Of a DNA stretch of 19,023 nt, positions 15,517 to 19,023 are shown piece after piece. The stretch covers positions 1 to 19,023 of the forward strand of contig DQWO01000063.1 in the NCBI GenBank assembly GCA_011042595.1, given 5' to 3'. Position numbers and translations under genes: made by a program. Under the pieces are notes generated by a model. It was given only the letters and a program-made list of their open reading frames with translations. It had not been told where the DNA came from and did not search any database. Source of the DNA: Pseudomonadota bacterium (GTDB lineage Bacteria > Desulfobacterota > Anaeroferrophillalia > Anaeroferrophillales > Anaeroferrophillaceae). How positions within the stretch are numbered: the first letter of the stretch is position 1; every line of letters begins with the position of its first letter.

Positions 15517-15954
15517 GTGGAAACAGCTACTTTGCATATTGTCTGCCCCCACTGCCAGGCAATCAATCGTCTACCGGCAGATCGCCTGGGTACCGGAGCC
15601 AAGTGCGGTAAATGTCATCAACCCCTGTTCAACGGCCAGCCAACCGAGTTGACCAGTCAATCTTTTCAGCGGCAGATCAGCCGCAACGATATTCCGGTAC
15701 TGGTTGATTTCTGGGCCCCCTGGTGTGGCCCCTGCAAAATGATGGCTCCAGCGTTTGAACAAGCCGCCGCCCGGCTTGAACCAAAAATCCGTTTAGCCAA
15801 GCTTAATACAGAAGCCGAACCGGCCATTGCCAGCCAGTTCGGCATCCGCAATATCCCCACGACGGTTCTCTTTCGACAAGGTCATGAACTGGGCCGCCAG
15901 GCTGGGGCCATGGGTCCTGAAGATATCATTCGTTGGGTACGGAGCAAAATCTGA
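15517..15954 (+). CDS. trxC: Thioredoxin 2 (zinc-ribbon thioredoxin)
   Basis: The start is GTG 15517, with AAGGGAG 6 nt upstream. The 145-residue product has an N-terminal zinc ribbon with C10-x2-C13 and C30-x2-C33 (VCPHCQ, KCGKCHQ), then a full thioredoxin fold with the WCGPC active site (W69, C70, C73) in FWAPWCGPCK and the cis-proline loop NIPTTVLF. The zinc-ribbon arrangement is that of TrxC (thioredoxin 2), a cytosolic disulfide reductase often tied to oxidative stress. It lies 99 nt after the mltF-like gene on the same strand. A rubrerythrin gene lies further on, so redox defence is a shared theme. No thioredoxin reductase is in view. Confidence 0.9.
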   Translation: METATLHIVCPHCQAINRLPADRLGTGAKCGKCHQPLFNGQPTELTSQSFQRQISRNDIPVLVDFWAPWCGPCKMMAPAFEQAAARLEPKIRLAKLNTEAEPAIASQFGIRNIPTTVLFRQGHELGRQAGAMGPEDIIRWVRSKI

Positions 15955-16175
15955 AAGTAAAGTATACCTATATGGTTCTGCCATACTCAGCTCAGCTAAC
16001 AACTTCGGCCGGTTTTTATTTGACATTGTCATAACCTGAAAAGTATACTCTTTCCATAGCTGATATTTCCGAGGAGTAAGTAGCACGATAAAAGCACTTA
16101 CGAGTTGATTTCAAGCGTCATATAAAGTTGATATTATGTTATGTTAGCCGGAAATAGAATTCGTGGAGGTTACAT

Positions 16176-16409
16176 ATGAACAAACAATTTAAAATTATTG
16201 TAGAAAAACATTCTGATGGTTATCTTGCATATCCGCTTGGATTGAAAGGCGTGGTAGTGAGCGAAGGTGATACATACGAAGAAGTTTTAACAAATATAAA
16301 ATCTGCAATTCAGTTCCATATAGAAACATTTGGAGATGAAGTTTTTGAGGTGGATGAACCAATTTTAGAGGCATTTGTAGCTGAGACTGGAATAGTAGTA
16401 AATGCCTAA
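16176..16409 (+). CDS. hicB: HicB-like antitoxin
   Basis: This 77-residue protein has the HicB partial RNase-H fold: FKIIVEKHSDGYLAYP (two beta strands), GVVVSEGDTYEEVLTNIKSAIQFHIETFG (strand then helix) and a short acidic tail. There is no added HTH or RHH DNA-binding domain. GGAGG at 16165-16169 is 6 nt before the ATG. Its stop overlaps the start of the HicA-like gene by 8 nt, a normal coupled arrangement, here antitoxin first. The pair is clearly AT-richer than its neighbours, with many A- and T-ending codons, which suggests horizontal acquisition. The HicB protein should neutralise HicA by blocking its catalytic His. Confidence 0.85.
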   Translation: MNKQFKIIVEKHSDGYLAYPLGLKGVVVSEGDTYEEVLTNIKSAIQFHIETFGDEVFEVDEPILEAFVAETGIVVNA

Positions 16410-16641
16410 ATTTCCAGTTGATGCCCAGAAATCAAGAGTAATTAAAGCATTAAAACGACTTGGCTTTAAACTTGTGAGAGAGCGTGAACATATTGCGATG
16501 GTCAGAGAAAACCCAGACGGAACAAAAACTCCATTAACCATGCCAAATCATCCCAAACTGAAAAGTTCTACACTGAGGACTATTTGCACGCAAACAAATA
16601 TAAGCCGAGATGAGTTCTTAAAAGCATACGAACAAACATAG
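16402..16641 (+). CDS. hicA: HicA-like mRNA interferase toxin
   Basis: The 79-residue protein has the double-stranded-RNA-binding-like fold of HicA: VIKALKRLGFKLVREREHIAMVRENPDG with the likely catalytic His in REREHIAM, then PLTMPNHPKLKSSTLRTI and a final helix (ISRDEFLKAYEQT). HicA cleaves mRNA and stops growth until HicB binds it. In many HicA proteins the motif is G-S-H; here the residue before the His is Glu (REH), as in the subgroup with a long hairpin. It starts inside hicB (ATG 16402) with a weak ribosome binding site, so its translation probably depends on hicB. Confidence 0.87.
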   Translation: MPKFPVDAQKSRVIKALKRLGFKLVREREHIAMVRENPDGTKTPLTMPNHPKLKSSTLRTICTQTNISRDEFLKAYEQT

Positions 16642-16730
16642 AAATATTCTCAATGAATCATTTATGAAAACCACATTAACTATTCACCTGTTAAAAATAA
16701 TCGAAAAAATCAAACAGAGGAGACAATGAC

Positions 16731-17309
16731 ATGAGTAAATCATTAAAAGGAAGCAAAACAGAAAAAAATATTTTGACCGCTTTTGCCGGTGAAAGCCAGG
16801 CCCGCAATCGCTATACCTACTTTGCCAGCAAAGCAAAAAAAGAAGGGTATGTACAGATATCAGCTATCTTTGAAGAAACCGCCAACCAGGAAAAAGAACA
16901 CGCGAAACGACTGTTCAAACTTCTTGAAGGTGGTGAGCTGGAAATAACCGGCGCTTTTCCCGCCGGCGTCATCGGCAGCACGGTAGACAATCTTAAAGAA
17001 TCAGCGGCAGGAGAAAACCATGAGCATACGGTCATGTACCCCGAATTTGCCGTAACTGCCCGCGAGGAAGGTTTCACCGAGATTGCAGATATATTTGAGG
17101 CAATCGCCGTAGCCGAAAAACAGCATGAAAAACGCTACCTGGACCTGATGAACAATATCGACCAGGACCGGGTTTTCAAGCGTGAGCAGCCAGTCATCTG
17201 GAGATGCCGTAACTGCGGCTACCTGCATGAAGGAAATGAAGCGCCGGAGGAGTGCCCCGCCTGCGCTCATCCCCAGGCTCATTTCGAGCTATTGGGTGAA
17301 AACTACTAA
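16731..17309 (+). CDS. Rubrerythrin
   Basis: Rubrerythrin is a non-haem diiron peroxidase that reduces hydrogen peroxide in anaerobes. The 192-residue protein (family about 191) has a four-helix erythrin domain with diiron ligands in FAGESQARNRY (E21), EETANQEKEHAKR and AEKQHEKRY, and a C-terminal rubredoxin domain with C159-x2-C162 and C175-x2-C178 around CRNCGYLHEG. GAGGAG at 16717-16722 sits 8 nt before the ATG. TTAAC-N9-GTTAA lies at 16676-16694 as a possible operator. It follows the toxin-antitoxin pair and precedes an ArsA-type ATPase. It supports an anaerobic host. Confidence 0.95.
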   Translation: MSKSLKGSKTEKNILTAFAGESQARNRYTYFASKAKKEGYVQISAIFEETANQEKEHAKRLFKLLEGGELEITGAFPAGVIGSTVDNLKESAAGENHEHTVMYPEFAVTAREEGFTEIADIFEAIAVAEKQHEKRYLDLMNNIDQDRVFKREQPVIWRCRNCGYLHEGNEAPEECPACAHPQAHFELLGENY

Positions 17310-17396
17310 TTTATTCGTGGATCATATCCGGTCGGCTGGAAGCAAATCGGCCGGCCAAATACCTTTATCGCGGATGAAACAATAAGCGAGTGGAAC

Positions 17397-18284
17397 ATGC
17401 CCCGTCAAAAAAGCAAAATCATTATGTTTACGGGCAAAGGAGGAGTGGGGAAAACCACCATGTCGGTGGCCACAGCCCTCCACTATGCCCAATCGGTTAA
17501 AACATTGATCGTTTCAACGGATCCCTCCGGTTCCCTGTCGGAAATTTTCCATACCGATGTCAGCAAAGAGATCACTCCGATCTCCTCCAATCTTGACGTA
17601 ATTGAACTGACCAGGAAGGTGGTATTACATCTCTGGCGGGAAAAATTCGCCGATGAAATTTATACCGTCATTTCTTCATTCCTACCGGTTGAAAAAGATA
17701 TCATTGATTATATCGAAGGGGCTCCGGGCATTGATGAGGAATTCATGCTGGATTATGTCCTGACCCTGCGCAATGCCGGGACCTATGAAATGATCATCTG
17801 GGATACAGCCCCCACCGCCGCCACACTCAACCTGCTGTTTGTGCAGCAGCTTTTCTATACCCATTTAACCCAGGCGCAAAAGCTCTATCTTAAAGTAAAA
17901 GGAGTACTCAACCAGGTCAATCCATTGGAGCTCATCCATAAATGGCGCCGATTAACCGAGGAAGTCATCGCTATGCTGAAAGAAGACGCCTCAGCCTGGG
18001 TGGTTACCAATCCGGAACGTCTGCCCGTAGAGCAGGCCCTGTTTATCGGCAACTCGCTGGTTGAGTTCGGCATCCCCTTAAACGGCTACATTCTCAACAA
18101 AATGCTTTCCGCCGAAGTATGCCGGGGCAACGCCTTTCTGGAAACAAAACGGGACAACCAGATGCACTGGCAGCAGAATCTTCACAAACGGACCACTGAC
18201 CCCATTCAGATCATTCCGGAACTGGTAGGCGATATTACCGAAAAAGACAAGCTGCAGCAAATTGCCGACCTGCTGGGCTATTAA
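17397..18284 (+). CDS. ArsA/GET3-family ATPase
   Basis: This 295-residue P-loop ATPase has the deviant Walker A GKGGVGKTT (13-21), switch I STDPSGSLSEIF with D42, and a Walker-B-like IIWDTAPTAATLNLL (D136). In classical ArsA and GET3 the last motif reads D-x-APTGHTL; here Gly-His is replaced by Ala-Ala. The protein is a single half (ArsA is a tandem of about 580), has only one Cys (in AEVCRGNAF) and no three-Cys arsenite site, and there is no arsB or arsR nearby. It is more likely a small nucleotide-switch ATPase than an arsenite pump. The ribosome binding site is weak. Its stop is 9 nt from the convergent radical SAM gene. Confidence 0.8.
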   Translation: MPRQKSKIIMFTGKGGVGKTTMSVATALHYAQSVKTLIVSTDPSGSLSEIFHTDVSKEITPISSNLDVIELTRKVVLHLWREKFADEIYTVISSFLPVEKDIIDYIEGAPGIDEEFMLDYVLTLRNAGTYEMIIWDTAPTAATLNLLFVQQLFYTHLTQAQKLYLKVKGVLNQVNPLELIHKWRRLTEEVIAMLKEDASAWVVTNPERLPVEQALFIGNSLVEFGIPLNGYILNKMLSAEVCRGNAFLETKRDNQMHWQQNLHKRTTDPIQIIPELVGDITEKDKLQQIADLLGY

Positions 18285-18293
18285 GTTTGAGGA

Positions 18294-19023
18294 TTATCGT
18301 CGTCTTCTTCTCCTTTTAAAGATATTGCTGCAGAAATCGGCAGCCCCCATCTTAATCAACTGGGGAAAATTAAAAGAGGTTATGCCAAAAGGCAGATCCA
18401 GTTCAGTTTTTTCACAAACGGTGGAAACGTTGGCCCGATCAATCTGCGGTTTGAGAATCATCAGCTCCCGCTCAAGTTCTTCCGGCGTACAATCCTTGAT
18501 CAGCTGGTCAATGGTCGCCATCAGTGAAACAGCGCGGTTAATGCGGTCTTCGGTTTCCGCGGCCACCTTCTGACTGATGAGGCCGAAGCGGGCCTTGAGG
18601 GCGTTGAGTCGTCTGCCGGCCTCATAAGTCACGTCTCCCAATTCATCACGGCTCATCCAGCGAGTTTCATAATTCAGGATGTGTTTCCAGGTGGGGCCCA
18701 GCAGAATCTGGCGATGTTCCTCCAGGGTTCGGCAAAGGATGCGATAACCATAGTTTTCCGCTTGTTCGTAGATGGGGCATCCCGGATCAACGAAAGGGGC
18801 CAGCGGCCCGATGAAGGGCATCAGACGACCATCGCCGAAACGTTCCAGCAGGCGCTCAAAATAATCGATACTTTCCAATACCGATTGGGCCGTCTGCTCA
18901 GGCAGACCAATCATGAAGAACAGATCAAAGCGCCGGCAGCCGGCGTCCAAGCAGGCGGCGATGCTTTCTTCGATTTCGTCATTGGTATAGCGCATATTGA
19001 GGGCGCGACGCACGGTTTCATCA
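18294..19023 (-). CDS. Radical SAM protein, C-terminal part (B12-binding type)
   Basis: The frame is open to the edge, so only about 243 C-terminal residues are seen. The sequence begins with the end of a radical SAM barrel: DETVRRALNMRYTNDEI, then LDAGCRRFDLFFMIGLPEQT, a pattern (the G-L-P-x-Q-T loop) common in B12-binding radical SAM enzymes. About 160 further residues are helical. The CxxxCxxC cluster site lies upstream, outside the window. The C-terminus is unusual: it ends with FK and six arginines (codons AGG AGA AGA AGA CGA CGA). The substrate cannot be predicted. The gene converges with the ArsA-type gene. Confidence 0.8.
   Translation of the reverse strand, partial: DETVRRALNMRYTNDEIEESIAACLDAGCRRFDLFFMIGLPEQTAQSVLESIDYFERLLERFGDGRLMPFIGPLAPFVDPGCPIYEQAENYGYRILCRTLEEHRQILLGPTWKHILNYETRWMSRDELGDVTYEAGRRLNALKARFGLISQKVAAETEDRINRAVSLMATIDQLIKDCTPEELERELMILKPQIDRANVSTVCEKTELDLPFGITSFNFPQLIKMGAADFCSNIFKRRRRRR

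Noticed and set aside
17328..17354. A GC-rich hairpin (CCGGTCG/CGGCCGG) after the rubrerythrin gene, considered as a terminator.
   Set aside because: The loop is 13 nt and no T run follows, so it does not meet the form of an intrinsic terminator.

Overview
The window looks like chromosomal core sequence from an anaerobic, Gram-negative proteobacterium-like organism, most probably Desulfobacterota (the former Deltaproteobacteria). The clues are a KDO-activating enzyme (kdsB, hence LPS), two lipobox lipoproteins, IHF-alpha inside a thrS-infC-rpmI-rplT-pheS-pheT operon, a rubrerythrin, a B12/radical-SAM-type protein and a lysine/alanine-rich histone-like tail. This placement is inferred from gene content. 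No 16S gene is present.

Layout. Positions 1-787 (minus strand) carry a membrane-anchored TPR protein of YfgM type followed by the first 23 codons of a lipoprotein, an arrangement resembling yfgM-bamB. A 345-bp divergent spacer with a good sigma-70 promoter leads to an orphan GT-A glycosyltransferase (1133-2404). A stand-alone CheY-like receiver (2534-2899) follows, preceded by a very long hairpin. A minus-strand lysine-rich protein (2907-3473) converges on it. kdsB (3743-4516) ends inside the intrinsic terminator of the convergent tRNA-Leu(CAG). Divergent from that tRNA, a near-perfect promoter drives cysS, whose true start is TTG at 4777. tRNA-Val(GAC) follows at 6319-6393.

The centre (6394-13940) is the translation/IHF operon: a leader with an intrinsic terminator, then thrS, infC (non-canonical ATA start), rpmI, rplT, pheS, pheT, ihfA, a merR-type regulator and tRNA-Pro(GGG), closed by a strong terminator at 13950-13992. 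It couples two aminoacyl-tRNA synthetases, initiation factor 3 and two large-subunit ribosomal proteins to a nucleoid protein.

The right end is a looser collection of plus-strand genes: an MltF-like lytic transglycosylase lipoprotein, a thioredoxin-2 with zinc ribbon, an AT-rich HicB-HicA toxin-antitoxin pair that looks acquired, a rubrerythrin and an ArsA/GET3-type ATPase. The last gene is the C-terminal part of a minus-strand radical SAM protein that runs off the window.

I found no CRISPR array, insertion sequence, prophage or clearly new multi-gene system. The most interesting signals are regulatory: the infC ATA start, the thrS leader terminator, the 27-bp hairpin before the receiver gene, a terminator shared with kdsB coding sequence, and the cysS promoter whose -10 element overlaps a spurious ATG.
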